Shown here: one piece after another, positions 8,646-17,072 of the stretch
How positions within the stretch are numbered: the first letter of the stretch is position 1
Layout: the number at the start of each line of letters is the position of its first letter
Assembly: GCA_024460105.1 (NCBI GenBank)
Contig: JANFXS010000005.1
Location: 62,001-126,000, forward strand
From: Anaerotignum faecicola
GTDB lineage: Bacteria > Bacillota > Clostridia > Lachnospirales > Anaerotignaceae
DNA length: 64,000 nt
Direction of reading: 5' to 3'
Notes under the pieces: model-generated
What the model was told of the DNA's origin: nothing
Seen by the model: only the letters and a program-made list of their open reading frames with translations
The model's database searches: none
Program-made: the position numbers and the translations under genes

Positions 8646-9941
8646 ATGGTATATACAAAAGATGATATATTAAATATGGTTGCGGAAAACGACGTTAAGT
8701 TTATCAGACTGCAATTTACGGATATACTCGGAGTTTTTAAAAATGTAGCTATAACTGTAAGCCAGCTGGAAAAGGCGCTGAATAATCAATGCATGATAGA
8801 CGGTTCGTCAATAAGCGGTTTTTTGGGCATTGAAGAAAGCGACATGTATTTAAAGCCGGATCTCGACACATTTGTTATATTCCCATGGAGACCGCAGCAC
8901 GGAAAAGTTGCAAGGTTTATATGCGACGTTTATACAAGCGACGGGAAGTTTTTTGAAGGGTCCCCGCGGTATGCCCTTAAAAAGGCCGTTAAAAGGGCGG
9001 AAGAAATGGGATATACTTTTAACGTCGGGCCTGAATGTGAGTTTTTTCTTTTTCAGACGGACAATAACGGGAATCCAACGACTATCCCGCACGACAACGG
9101 CACATATTTTGATTTGGGCCCTGCCGATATGGGAGAAAATGCAAGACGTGAAATTTGCCTTACGCTTGAAGATATGGGATTTGAAATAGAAACAAGCCAT
9201 CATGAGAAAGCCCCGGGGCAGCATGAAGTTGACTTCAAATACGGCGAAGCTCTGAGGTCTGCCGACAACATAATGACATTAAAGCTTGTTGTAAAAACAG
9301 TGGCGCAGCGCAACGGGCTTTTTGCGTCTTTTATGCCGAAGCCTTTAAATGGCGTTAACGGTTCGGGCATGCATACGAATTTTTCGCTTTTTAAAAACGG
9401 TGCGAACGCGTTTTATGATCCGGCAGACAAAAACGGGTTGAGCCTAAGCAAAGACGCATATATGTTTATGACCGGTGTGATTAAGCATGCAAGGGGAATG
9501 GCGGTTGTTACAAACCCAGTGGTAAATTCATATAAACGGTTGATTTCCGGATTTGGCTTGCCGTATTCGTCCGTATTGGACGCGGCTAAAGGCAACGGCA
9601 TTATAAGGATTCCTAAAAGCATGCCGGACAATACGAGGATAGAGTTGAAATTTCCCGACGCCGCATGCAATCCGTACTTGGAATTTGCCGCAATACTTTC
9701 GGCGGGCCTTGACGGGATTGAAAAAAGTATGGAACTTGCCGAAAGTTTAAACGGCGGAATATATGAAATGCCCGGAAATTTAGGAGAAGCTATCGCCGAA
9801 TTTAAGAAAGACAATATAATTCAAAGAGCTTTGGGAAGCCATATTGCCGCAAAATATACGGAAACAAAACAGCGGGAGTGGGAGGAATATCAAAGAGCCG
9901 TTACGGACTGGGAAGTTAAAAAGTATCTGAATGTGTACTGA
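8646..9941 (+). CDS. glnA: Type I glutamine synthetase
   Basis: It makes glutamine from glutamate, ammonia and ATP and is the entry point of nitrogen assimilation. The protein has 431 residues. The N-terminal beta-grasp domain has FIRLQFTDILGVFKNVAI. The catalytic domain has GPECEFFLF (metal site), HHEKAPGQHEVDFKYGEAL, NGSGMHTNFSLF (ammonium and glutamate site), NPVVNSYKRL and IPKSMPDNTRIELKFPDAAC. It lacks the insertion and adenylylation-site region of the beta-type enzyme, as usual for Firmicutes. ATG 8646 is preceded by GCGGGAGGGAG; the frame is open upstream to 8577, but the upstream part overlaps the attenuator hairpin. An ANTAR regulator and PII follow in the same direction. Confidence 0.97.
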   Translation: MVYTKDDILNMVAENDVKFIRLQFTDILGVFKNVAITVSQLEKALNNQCMIDGSSISGFLGIEESDMYLKPDLDTFVIFPWRPQHGKVARFICDVYTSDGKFFEGSPRYALKKAVKRAEEMGYTFNVGPECEFFLFQTDNNGNPTTIPHDNGTYFDLGPADMGENARREICLTLEDMGFEIETSHHEKAPGQHEVDFKYGEALRSADNIMTLKLVVKTVAQRNGLFASFMPKPLNGVNGSGMHTNFSLFKNGANAFYDPADKNGLSLSKDAYMFMTGVIKHARGMAVVTNPVVNSYKRLISGFGLPYSSVLDAAKGNGIIRIPKSMPDNTRIELKFPDAACNPYLEFAAILSAGLDGIEKSMELAESLNGGIYEMPGNLGEAIAEFKKDNIIQRALGSHIAAKYTETKQREWEEYQRAVTDWEVKKYLNVY

Positions 9942-9971
9942 ATTGTTTGATTTATTCTGGGGTTGATACAG

Positions 9972-10541
9972 ATGGAAAATATAATTGTCGGCTTTTCAGA
10001 ATGGAATAACGGCATTGCCGTGAAAGATATGCTTGTCAAAAGCGGGTTTGTTGAAACAGAGATATGTACTTCCGGCGATGAAATTTTAAGGGCTGCAAAC
10101 CGTGTGGCGGGAGGAATTGTAGTATGCGGATATAAAACGGGCGGCATGGTATATACAGAAATATATGAACTTCTGCCCGACGGTTTCGGCATGCTTGTGC
10201 TGCTTTCCGGCAGTCAGGCCGGTCTTATAGACAGCCAAGATGTGTTCAGTCTTGTGCTTCCCGTCAATAAAGCGGATTTACTGCATACAATTAATATGAT
10301 ACTTGAAATCGGAAGGAAACACGAGCTGTCGGCTAAGGCTCCGGGCCGCGGACAAGCTATACGAAAAACGGAAAAACGAGCAGACGAAAAGCTTATAATA
10401 GAAAAGGCAAAACTCCTTTTGATGAACAAATTTAACATTACAGAGGAGGCGGCACATCGGTTTATACAAAAAAGCAGTATGAATAAATGTATAAAAATGG
10501 TTGAAACGGCGGAAATAATATTGAAAGAGGAAAGGTTTTAA
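9972..10541 (+). CDS. ANTAR-domain RNA-binding antiterminator (response-regulator-like)
   Basis: A 189-residue protein. The first ~115 residues resemble a receiver fold (SGFVETEICTSGDEILRAAN, DGFGMLVLLSGSQ) but the usual phospho-acceptor Asp pocket is not evident. The C-terminal ~55 residues, starting near EKLIIEKAKLLLMNKFNITE and ending in a helix with EIILKEERF, match the three-helix ANTAR domain that binds hairpin pairs in nascent RNA and prevents termination. ATG 9972 is used because GGGG at 9959-9962 suits it; TTG 9963 is an alternative. It lies between glnA and PII, so it probably controls nitrogen genes, perhaps glnA itself through the leader hairpin. Confidence 0.82.
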   Translation: MENIIVGFSEWNNGIAVKDMLVKSGFVETEICTSGDEILRAANRVAGGIVVCGYKTGGMVYTEIYELLPDGFGMLVLLSGSQAGLIDSQDVFSLVLPVNKADLLHTINMILEIGRKHELSAKAPGRGQAIRKTEKRADEKLIIEKAKLLLMNKFNITEEAAHRFIQKSSMNKCIKMVETAEIILKEERF

Positions 10542-10581
10542 TGGCTTTTTGCATGGTGAAGGCTGAAAGGAAACTTATTAT

Positions 10582-10962
10582 ATGAAAAAACTTGAAATTG
10601 TTATTAAAAGAGGAAAGCTGGATGAACTCAAAGACACGCTGAACGGGCTTGGGGTTACCGGTATGATGCTGACTAATATAATGGGATACGGAAACCAGAA
10701 AGGATATACGCAGATTTACAGGGGGAAGAAGTACAACGTAAATTTTATACCTAAAATTAAAGTCGAAACTGTCATAAAAGACTGCATGTATGAAGAAGTA
10801 CTGGAAAAGGTGAGGGAAACTGTATATACAGGGAATATAGGCGACGGGAAAATATTTGTTTATGACGTTTTTGAGGCCGTTAGGATTAGGACAAATGAAC
10901 GCGGTGAAGCGGCCATTGACGGCGACAGCGGATCGGAGTTTGATCCTGATATTATGAAATAA
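10582..10962 (+). CDS. Nitrogen regulatory protein P-II (GlnB/GlnK family)
   Basis: This small trimeric signal protein senses ATP/ADP and 2-oxoglutarate and adjusts nitrogen enzymes and transporters. The 126-residue sequence starts MKKLEIVIKRGKLDELKDTL. The T-loop reads YRGKKYNVNFIPKIKVE, with Tyr51 at the site uridylylated in Proteobacteria. The B-loop-like IGDGKIFVYDV and the C-loop stretch AVRIRTNERGEAAI follow. The C-terminal tail (GDSGSEFDPDIMK) is slightly longer than the standard 112 residues. It follows the ANTAR gene after 40 bp with a GAAAGGAAAC ribosome binding site. No ammonium transporter lies beside it. Confidence 0.93.
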   Translation: MKKLEIVIKRGKLDELKDTLNGLGVTGMMLTNIMGYGNQKGYTQIYRGKKYNVNFIPKIKVETVIKDCMYEEVLEKVRETVYTGNIGDGKIFVYDVFEAVRIRTNERGEAAIDGDSGSEFDPDIMK

Positions 10963-11478
10963 CAGAAACGCAATGACGCGTCAGACATAGGGAAAAATAA
11001 ATTAAACTATGTTGTTATATTACGCATTATAATACGGAGGTATGAAAATTAATGAAGGAATTTGCAACAGTCTGCATAGCGGGCAGAAATTTATAAAGAA
11101 AAGATTTTGATTTTTAGATATGCTGATATTTTCTATGCGGCATGACATAGGCGTTTATGAAAGCCGGATAGGATGGCGTTAAACATATTTACAAAATAAC
11201 GGTGTATATCGACGTTATTTTGTACGGGTATGGAGCTTTTTAACGGCCCCGACAGTTTTTACATATAGAAAATAGTGGAACAGAGTACGGTAACGGGGCT
11301 TTTTGGACGCAAAAACTGTTGAAGTTGGCGGCATAAATACCGAATATTAAAAAATATATATTGCAAATGAGATAAAACCATATGCAATATATATTTTTTA
11401 TAAATTCATTTTAACAGGCTGTGGGAAACAGCCTGTTTTATTATGCGCCGTTTTCAGACTATATGCGTTAAAAATGCT
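10963..11478. other. 516 bp gap between PII and the dehydrogenase, with three hairpins
   Basis: No convincing gene is seen. A ribosome binding site (GGAGGT near 11037) precedes only very short frames of 14 and 22 codons. Three dyads stand out: 12-base arms TACAAAATAACG/CGTTATTTTGTA at 11190-11201 and 11213-11224; 17-base arms at 11349-11365 and 11383-11399; and AACAGGCTGT/ACAGCCTGTT at 11413-11437 followed by TTATT. The last is a likely shared terminator for the converging PII and dehydrogenase transcripts. Confidence 0.6.
11413..11441 (+). terminator. Terminator hairpin between convergent operons
   Basis: Ten-base arms AACAGGCTGT and ACAGCCTGTT with a GGGAA loop, followed on the plus strand by TTATT. 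It lies between the PII gene (plus) and the dehydrogenase gene (minus). Confidence 0.7.
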
Positions 11479-12621
11479 CTAGATTTCAAAAGGATCGCTT
11501 GTGCTTGGCTCAAAAATCTTATAGGCTGCTTCGCGCTGGAACATGCCTTCTTTTTCGCATGTTTCAAAGAGCTTGCGGGTGTTTCCGCGGCATACGCCTT
11601 CTATATCGTCAAGCACGGCTTGGCCGTCATGCTCGAGGTTGCCGAAAATTACGCTGTGGTATGCGCGTACAGCGCCGAGGTTTGCAACAAAGTCGACAAC
11701 AACATCAACGCCTTTTTCTTTGAATATTTCATCGGCTTCTGCTGTTGTGGCGATATTAGCGCCTTCAACAACAAGGCTTGCCGTAACTTTGCCGGCGTTA
11801 TCTTTGTTAATAACGTCTTCTAAAGCGGCGGGGATCAATATGTCGCAGTCGACATTGAGCCAGTCTGTATTCGGCATTGTTTTGTATGAAGGTTTAAATT
11901 TTGAACGATCCATTTCGCCGAAGTTATTTTTGTTGGCGATAAGCTCGGCAATGTCAAGGCCGTTCTGATCTTCGACAACGCCCAAAGCGTCGCTTACTCC
12001 TACGATTGTATATCCGAGTTCAACAAGTTTGTGCGCGCAGCTTGCGCCTACGCAGCCAAATCCCTGTATAAATACGCGGCCCTTTTTGCCGCCGTGTTTT
12101 ATTTTCCATGCCTCGTCGGCAGACCATGCAACGCCGAACCCTGTGATACAGTTGTTTAATGTAAATCCCTGAACTTCGCTTTCGAGCATATGGTTGTATG
12201 TACGCATGTTTTCAAGTATCTGCTTATTCTGTTTCATTGTTTTTGTAAGGGGTATTTCCCTGCCATATTTAGCGTAGATTCTTCTTGTTGTAGAATATGG
12301 AACGCCAAGGTCGCCGGCAAGAGATACGCCCACGTCTATCATCGGCATCATAGCAACAATAAACCTCTCGAGAACTTCTTCTGCATCCGGAGCTTTATAA
12401 TCGTATCTTATTCCGGCTTTGCATCCGCCTGAAGAATGAGGTTTGCAGGCTTCATGTTTCCACGCCATTACAGTAGCAAGACGCTGAACTTCTTCTTTTG
12501 TGACGTTTGAATGCATTCTAATACCGCCGTCGCAGTAGCCGTCAACAAGGTTGTATACACAAACCCAGCCGACTGCGTCGGTTTTGCTGTCGTTCCATTC
12601 AATCATTAAATATGGTTTCAT
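11479..12621 (-). CDS. Glu/Leu/Phe/Val-type amino acid dehydrogenase (probable glutamate dehydrogenase)
   Basis: It catalyses reversible oxidative deamination of an amino acid with NAD(P). The protein has 380 residues. Substrate-domain residues line up with the glutamate dehydrogenase lysine triad: Lys55 (MAWKHEACK), Lys68 in GGCKAGI and Lys76 (YDYKAPDAEEV). Catalytic Asp104 lies in AGDLGVP. The glycine motif is unusual: most family members have GG-x-KGGI, here GGCKAGI. The dinucleotide fold is marked by GFGCVGASC near residue 193. It is somewhat shorter than typical hexameric GDH (about 420-450), so leucine- or phenylalanine-type activity is not excluded. ATG 12621 follows GGGGAGGCG. It faces the PII operon and has its own promoter at 12682-12709. 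Confidence 0.87.
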   Translation of the reverse strand: MKPYLMIEWNDSKTDAVGWVCVYNLVDGYCDGGIRMHSNVTKEEVQRLATVMAWKHEACKPHSSGGCKAGIRYDYKAPDAEEVLERFIVAMMPMIDVGVSLAGDLGVPYSTTRRIYAKYGREIPLTKTMKQNKQILENMRTYNHMLESEVQGFTLNNCITGFGVAWSADEAWKIKHGGKKGRVFIQGFGCVGASCAHKLVELGYTIVGVSDALGVVEDQNGLDIAELIANKNNFGEMDRSKFKPSYKTMPNTDWLNVDCDILIPAALEDVINKDNAGKVTASLVVEGANIATTAEADEIFKEKGVDVVVDFVANLGAVRAYHSVIFGNLEHDGQAVLDDIEGVCRGNTRKLFETCEKEGMFQREAAYKIFEPSTSDPFEI

Positions 12622-12681
12622 TAAAAACGCCTCCCCTTATTTGATACAAATCAGACATCAAAATTAATTTTTATAGCCTGA

Positions 12682-12709
12682 ATTATAGCAAAAAAAGTTA
12701 CCGCGTCAA
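12682..12709 (-). promoter_or_regulatory. Promoter for the amino acid dehydrogenase
   Basis: On the minus strand TTGACG (12709-12704), a 16 bp spacer and TATAAT (12687-12682) lie about 60 bp upstream of the start codon. Confidence 0.7.
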
Positions 12710-12806
12710 TATAGTTATTCCAAAAATATTCAAGTATACGGACCGATGTTCCAATTATAGGGATAAACTGTTGAAAATGTCTGCATGGAATGAAGCGTCT
12801 TATATT

Positions 12807-13628
12807 TTATTTATCATTATCTTTATTTTCGTGGCAGCCTTTATATCCTAAATGCACAGAAAGCTTACAGGTTATTTCACGAAGATCGTCTTTCAGGCCG
12901 TTTTCTATTTTTCCCATAATGCGCTGTGTCGGCCCGCTTCCGCTGATAGCCGCAACTATGCGGCCTTTAAAGTCATATATCGGCATTGATATGCATGAAA
13001 GACCTTCGCAGTGTTCTTCATTGTCGATGGCGTATCCGCACTGCTTTATGTCATAAAGCTCGTTTAGCATACGGCCGGGAGTTGAAAGCGTTGTTTTTGT
13101 AAAAGATTCTATTTTGTTTTCCCGATAAAAGTCATATATTTTGTTTTCGGGAAATTCGCTTAAAAAAAGCTTTCCGGCTCCGGTGGCGTAAAGCGGCCTC
13201 CGTTCGCCGATATTTCCGGTGGATTTAAGCTGGATGTTCGGTTCAACAATGTTTATAACTATGTATTCGGTTTTATCGAGCACGCCGATACTGAAAGTTT
13301 CCGAATATTTCTGGCACAGCGTATTTAATGCCGGAAGATATTCGTTTGCCGAAAGGCTGTACTGTTTCGGAACGGAGTTGCCTATGTCGTAAAGCGCCCA
13401 GCTTAACTTGTAACGGTTGCCGGAAAATGTCTTTTTTACGTAGTCATAGGCGTATAGCGTATCCAATATACGGTGTACGCTGCTTTTTTTCATATCGAGG
13501 GCTTGACATATTTCGTTAAGGCTCAACCCTTCGGGATTTGTATTCTCTTTAAAATAGTTTATAACGTCCAAAGCTTTTTCCAAAGTTAAAACAGGATATT
13601 TCGGTTTATATGATTGCTGTTGTTCCAT
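12807..13628 (-). CDS. IclR-family transcriptional regulator
   Basis: A 273-residue regulator. The N-terminal winged HTH spans about residues 14-80 (TLEKALDVINYFKEN, LSLNEICQALDMKKSSVHRI, recognition helix, KTFSGNRYKL wing). The C-terminal effector-binding GAF-like domain is marked by RRPLYATGAGKLFL and by GYAIDNEEHCEGLSCISMPI, both typical IclR signatures. It is divergent from the deacetylase-flavoprotein-symporter-peptidase operon. The shared 290 bp region holds two related 11 bp palindromes, its likely operators. The Shine-Dalgarno (complement of 13655-13660) is about 26 bases from the ATG, with a GCGCT/AGCGC hairpin at 13638-13651 between them that could bring the two close. Confidence 0.92.
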   Translation of the reverse strand: MEQQQSYKPKYPVLTLEKALDVINYFKENTNPEGLSLNEICQALDMKKSSVHRILDTLYAYDYVKKTFSGNRYKLSWALYDIGNSVPKQYSLSANEYLPALNTLCQKYSETFSIGVLDKTEYIVINIVEPNIQLKSTGNIGERRPLYATGAGKLFLSEFPENKIYDFYRENKIESFTKTTLSTPGRMLNELYDIKQCGYAIDNEEHCEGLSCISMPIYDFKGRIVAAISGSGPTQRIMGKIENGLKDDLREITCKLSVHLGYKGCHENKDNDK

Positions 13629-13693
13629 GTATTTTATGCGCTTTACAGCGCGCGCCTCCTTTCAAAGTTGCGTTCCGAATTTTTGTATAGGTA

Positions 13694-13740
13694 AATTATA
13701 CTGTATAATTGGCGAAAAATCAAATGTATACAGTATAATT
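13694..13740. promoter_or_regulatory. Twin palindromic operator candidates for the IclR regulator
   Basis: AATTATAC-T-GTATAATT at 13694-13710 is a perfect 17 bp dyad. Its core TATACTGTATA is repeated in inverse orientation as TATACAGTATA at 13727-13737. The two centres are 30 bp apart, about three DNA turns, in the region between the divergent regulator and catabolic operon. Binding by the neighbouring IclR protein is inferred from position and symmetry. Confidence 0.65.
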
Positions 13741-13802
13741 TTAAACAAATTCCAAATAGTGAAACATATGTGCCAAAAAAATTAACAAAATTTACAGATA
13801 TA

Positions 13803-13831
13803 TTGACACAGCTAAAGGTAATTTGTATATT
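13803..13831 (+). promoter_or_regulatory. Promoter of the deacetylase-symporter-peptidase operon
   Basis: TTGACA at 13803-13808, a 17 bp spacer and TATATT at 13826-13831, with the downstream ATG 86 bp further on. The palindromes at 13694-13740 lie about 60-110 bp upstream of the -35, a layout that would suit activation. Confidence 0.75.
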
Positions 13832-13916
13832 CTAAACATATGAACATTATATGGAACGATAGTTTATATAATGGGATAAAATTAATTTATTTTATTTTAA
13901 AGGGAGAGTGCTTGAT

Positions 13917-14756
13917 ATGAAGAAAATGCCGGTATTATTAACATTTGATGTTGACGCGGAGATGATTTGGAGGAACAGGGATCCTGAAAACGCCAACAGG
14001 CCCGTTACATTATCTCTTGGACAGTATGGGGCAAACAGAGGGCTGCCGAGAATTTTAAAAATGCTTAAAAAATATGATATCCCGGCTACTTTCTTTGTTC
14101 CGGGCAAGACTGCCGAGGATTTCCCGCATGTTCTTACAAATATTATGGAAGCGGGATGCCATGAAATAGGACAGCACAGCTACAGCCATAAATTCCCTGA
14201 TATGTTTCCGTCAGGCGAAGCGGAAGCGGCGGATTACAAGAGAGCGGCCGACATTATCGAACCGGCAATCGGCAAAAAGCTTGTCGGATACCGTTCGCCG
14301 GCATGGGAGTTTAGCAGGAATACATTGGGCATACTTAAAGATATGGGGATACAGTATTCAAGCAATATGATGGGCACAGACTGCATGGATTACCTTGAAG
14401 TTTTCGGTGAGAAGAGCGATATTGTTGAACTGCCCGTTCATTGGATACTCGACGACGCCGCTTTTTGGCTTTACAGCGTAAGGCTTCAGGGAAAATGCAT
14501 GCAGCCGCTTGAATCGGTTGAAAAATGCTGGAAGGAAGAGTTTGACGGCCTTTATGAAGAGTTTATGGAAGAAGAAGAAAACGGCATAGATTCGGATATT
14601 ACATATGTTATGACGTGCCATCCGCAGATTATCGGCCGTCCTTCAAGGATGAATGTGCTTGAAAACCTTGTTAAACACATATTTACACATCCTAATATTG
14701 AATTTGTTACCGCTTCCAAAGCAGTTGAGGATTTCAAAAAAAGGCACAATAAATAA
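13917..14756 (+). CDS. Polysaccharide-deacetylase-family hydrolase (NodB-like; imidase/PuuE type possible)
   Basis: A metal-dependent C-N hydrolase of the carbohydrate esterase 4 fold, 279 residues. Motif 1 is TFDVDAE with Asp11 and Asp13. Motif 2 is HSYSH with metal-binding His87 and His91. Motif 3 is GYRSPAWEFS. No signal peptide or membrane anchor is visible, so it acts in the cytoplasm; this and the HEIGQHSYSH/RSPAW pattern resemble the HpPgdA/PuuE/cyclic-imidase branch rather than secreted peptidoglycan deacetylases. ATG 13917 is chosen; GTG 13908 would sit directly on the Shine-Dalgarno. First gene of a putative operon with an iron-sulfur flavoprotein, AGCS symporter and M20 peptidase, which suggests breakdown of an imported amide or cyclic amide. 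Confidence 0.88.
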   Translation: MKKMPVLLTFDVDAEMIWRNRDPENANRPVTLSLGQYGANRGLPRILKMLKKYDIPATFFVPGKTAEDFPHVLTNIMEAGCHEIGQHSYSHKFPDMFPSGEAEAADYKRAADIIEPAIGKKLVGYRSPAWEFSRNTLGILKDMGIQYSSNMMGTDCMDYLEVFGEKSDIVELPVHWILDDAAFWLYSVRLQGKCMQPLESVEKCWKEEFDGLYEEFMEEEENGIDSDITYVMTCHPQIIGRPSRMNVLENLVKHIFTHPNIEFVTASKAVEDFKKRHNK

Positions 14757-14784
14757 AACATAATTTTTTTAAGGAGGATTGCAA

Positions 14785-15447
14785 ATGGGGGAGAATAAAA
14801 AGATTTTAGGCGTGTCGGCCAGCCCGCGAAAAGGCGCGAACACAGACATTATGCTTAAAGCGGCTCTTGAGGCGGCGGAAACTGTAGGCGGAATTGAAAC
14901 GGAAATAGTATATTTAAGGGATTATGACATACATAACTGCCGCGGATGTTTCGCATGCTGCCGCGAGCCCGGAAAAAAAGACAACGGAGAACACGCATGC
15001 GCAGTATATCGGGACGGTATGGAGGAAATTTATCCGAAACTGCTTGAATGCGACGGCCTTATACTTGCGTCGCCTGTGTATTTCGGAAGCATTACGGCAC
15101 AAATGAAACAGTTTATGGATCGTACGGAAGGGCTTTTGCGTTACGGCACGAGCAAATATCAATATGCTCTTCAAAACAAAGTGGGCGGGTGCCTTACCGT
15201 AGGAGGCAACAGAAATGCAGGGCAGGAGTTTACCCTCCTTGCAATGCAGTATTTCTTCCAGGTTCACGATATGATAGTTGTAGGAAGCGGCGGCGAGCCT
15301 ACTCCGGGCTGCTATCTGGGCGGAGGATGCACTACATATCCTCAAAAAGGGGATATTGCCGACGCCGTGCTTAAAGATGAAATCGGTTTAAAGAGCACGA
15401 GAAATCTTGGCTTGAGGGTAGCCAACACAATTAAAATGTTCAGATAA
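14785..15447 (+). CDS. NADPH-dependent FMN reductase-like iron-sulfur flavoprotein
   Basis: A flavodoxin-fold protein of 220 residues. The FMN phosphate loop is SASPRKGANTD. The compact cysteine motif C52-x2-C55-x2-C58 with a later Cys72 matches the 4Fe-4S site of archaeal and clostridial Isf proteins. SPVYFGSITAQMKQFMDR is the conserved second flavin-contact segment. The C-terminal part has TVGGNRNAGQE. It is expected to transfer electrons, with ferredoxin or NAD(P)H as likely partners, although its partner here is unknown. ATG 14785 is 7 bases after AGGAGG; the in-frame TTG at 14779 overlaps that site. Confidence 0.87.
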   Translation: MGENKKILGVSASPRKGANTDIMLKAALEAAETVGGIETEIVYLRDYDIHNCRGCFACCREPGKKDNGEHACAVYRDGMEEIYPKLLECDGLILASPVYFGSITAQMKQFMDRTEGLLRYGTSKYQYALQNKVGGCLTVGGNRNAGQEFTLLAMQYFFQVHDMIVVGSGGEPTPGCYLGGGCTTYPQKGDIADAVLKDEIGLKSTRNLGLRVANTIKMFR

Positions 15448-15500
15448 ACCGTGTAATTTTTAATGGCGTAGAATCTAAAATTCATAACCTATATAACATG

Positions 15501-15524
15501 CGCGGCGTTTAAGGGTACGCCGCG
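15501..15524 (+). other. Intercistronic hairpin before the symporter gene
   Basis: CGCGGCGT and ACGCCGCG form an 8 bp GC-rich stem with a seven-base loop and no T-tract. It could stabilise or partly attenuate mRNA between the flavoprotein and symporter genes. Confidence 0.5.
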
Positions 15525-15646
15525 TGGACGAAATACTACTTATTATATATGCCATTTAATTTATAATACGACAACGGGGAATTACATACGGAAGTAACAC
15601 TTATAACTTGATGTTGCAGTGTGTTGAATTTACGAGGAGTGGTAAT

Positions 15647-17062
15647 GTGGTTGACGCATTAAATAATTTTTTTGGTACGATAAGCGGTTTTTTATGGGGA
15701 AATATTTATATGATCGTTCTTTTGGGAACGGGTATTTATTTTTCGGTTAGACTGGGGTTCCCCCAGGTAAGAAGGTTCGGCGACAGCGTAAGGCTTACCT
15801 TTGCGGGCTTCAAGCAAAAAGGGGCGGCCGGCAAAGACGGTATGAGCGCTTGGCAGTCTTTTGCTACGGCTATAGCCGGGCAGGTTGGAACGGGAAACAT
15901 AGCCGGTCCGGCAACGGCAATTATGGCCGGCGGGCCGGGAGCAATATTTTGGATGTGGGTGAGCGCGTTTTTTGGAATGAGTACAATTTTCTCAGAGGCA
16001 GTTGCGGCGCAGAAATATAAAGTTGTATTGAAGGACGGCACGGTAAACGGGGGTCCTGCATATTATATTACGGCGGCGTTTAAGGGAACGGCGGGAAAAG
16101 TACTTGCAAACGCTTTCTCGATTTTCCTTATTATTGGTTTCGGTATTGCGGCCGCGCTTATCCAAGGAAATACAATCAGCGAGGCTTTTGCAAATTCTTT
16201 CGGGATAGATCCTATTATAATCGGCGTTGTTCTCGCAGCGCTTACGCTCATTATTGTTTTGGGCGGCGTTAAAAGGATAGTGGGAGTAATAACCGCTTGT
16301 GTTCCTTTTATGGCTATTTTATATATATTAGCCGGGCTTATCGTTATATTTATGAACGCAGAACAGATTTTGCCGGCCTTTAAAATGATCTTTATAGGGG
16401 CTTTTAAACCTCAGGCTGTGGCGGGCGGCATGTTCGGTATTGGGATTAAGGAAGCAATGCGTTTCGGTATTGCAAGAGGTCTTATGTCAAATGAAGCGGG
16501 CACCGGTTCAACTCCTCATGCACATGCCGTGGCAAAGGTTAAACATCCATGCGATCAGGGGCTTGTTGCTTTTATGAGCGTGTTTATTGATACGTTTATC
16601 ATACTTAACATCACAGTATTTATCATACTTACAAGCGGGACATATACGTCGGGACAGGACGGAATTGTGCTTACACAGCTGGCGTTTGATAATGCTTTTG
16701 GTTCAGTCGGAGGTATTATTATATCGATTTGTATATTCTTCTTCTCGTTTTCAACAATTTTGGCGGCATATTTCTATGGCGAGTCAAATGTGCTGAAACT
16801 GTTCGGAAGAAAGGCTATGCCAGTATACACGGCTTTAATTGCGGCTTTCGTAGTTATAGGTTCCGGGTTTACAGTAAGCCTTGTTTGGAGTATATGCGAC
16901 GTATTCAATGGTTTTATGGTGTTTATCAATATAATCGGATTATGGGGCATCAGCAATGTTATTGTAAAGCTTTGGAAGGAATATGAGAGAGATCCGAATG
17001 TTGAAACTACGTTAAAGGATATTAAGGGCGAAAAGACAAGCGGAAGTTCAAAAAGCATGTAA
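15647..17062 (+). CDS. AGCS-family sodium:amino acid symporter
   Basis: A multi-pass membrane importer of alanine, glycine or related amino acids driven by Na+ (or H+). The 471-residue sequence has about ten hydrophobic helices. It carries the family segments GQVGTGNIAGPATAIMAGGPGA near residues 82-104 and SNEAGTGSTPHAHA in the middle. The start is the GTG at 15647, seven bases after GAGGAG and giving the usual VDALNNFFGTISGFLWG N-terminus; in-frame TTG/ATG codons 36-39 bases upstream have no ribosome binding site. The placement suggests uptake of a substrate used or produced by the neighbouring hydrolases. Confidence 0.95.
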   Translation: MVDALNNFFGTISGFLWGNIYMIVLLGTGIYFSVRLGFPQVRRFGDSVRLTFAGFKQKGAAGKDGMSAWQSFATAIAGQVGTGNIAGPATAIMAGGPGAIFWMWVSAFFGMSTIFSEAVAAQKYKVVLKDGTVNGGPAYYITAAFKGTAGKVLANAFSIFLIIGFGIAAALIQGNTISEAFANSFGIDPIIIGVVLAALTLIIVLGGVKRIVGVITACVPFMAILYILAGLIVIFMNAEQILPAFKMIFIGAFKPQAVAGGMFGIGIKEAMRFGIARGLMSNEAGTGSTPHAHAVAKVKHPCDQGLVAFMSVFIDTFIILNITVFIILTSGTYTSGQDGIVLTQLAFDNAFGSVGGIIISICIFFFSFSTILAAYFYGESNVLKLFGRKAMPVYTALIAAFVVIGSGFTVSLVWSICDVFNGFMVFINIIGLWGISNVIVKLWKEYERDPNVETTLKDIKGEKTSGSSKSM

Positions 17063-17072
17063 TTGATAATTT

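Noticed and set aside
11038-11110. Very short frames (14 and 22 codons) after GGAGGT
   Set aside because: A ribosome binding site is present but the peptides are too short and featureless to call; could be a leader peptide but no downstream gene fits.
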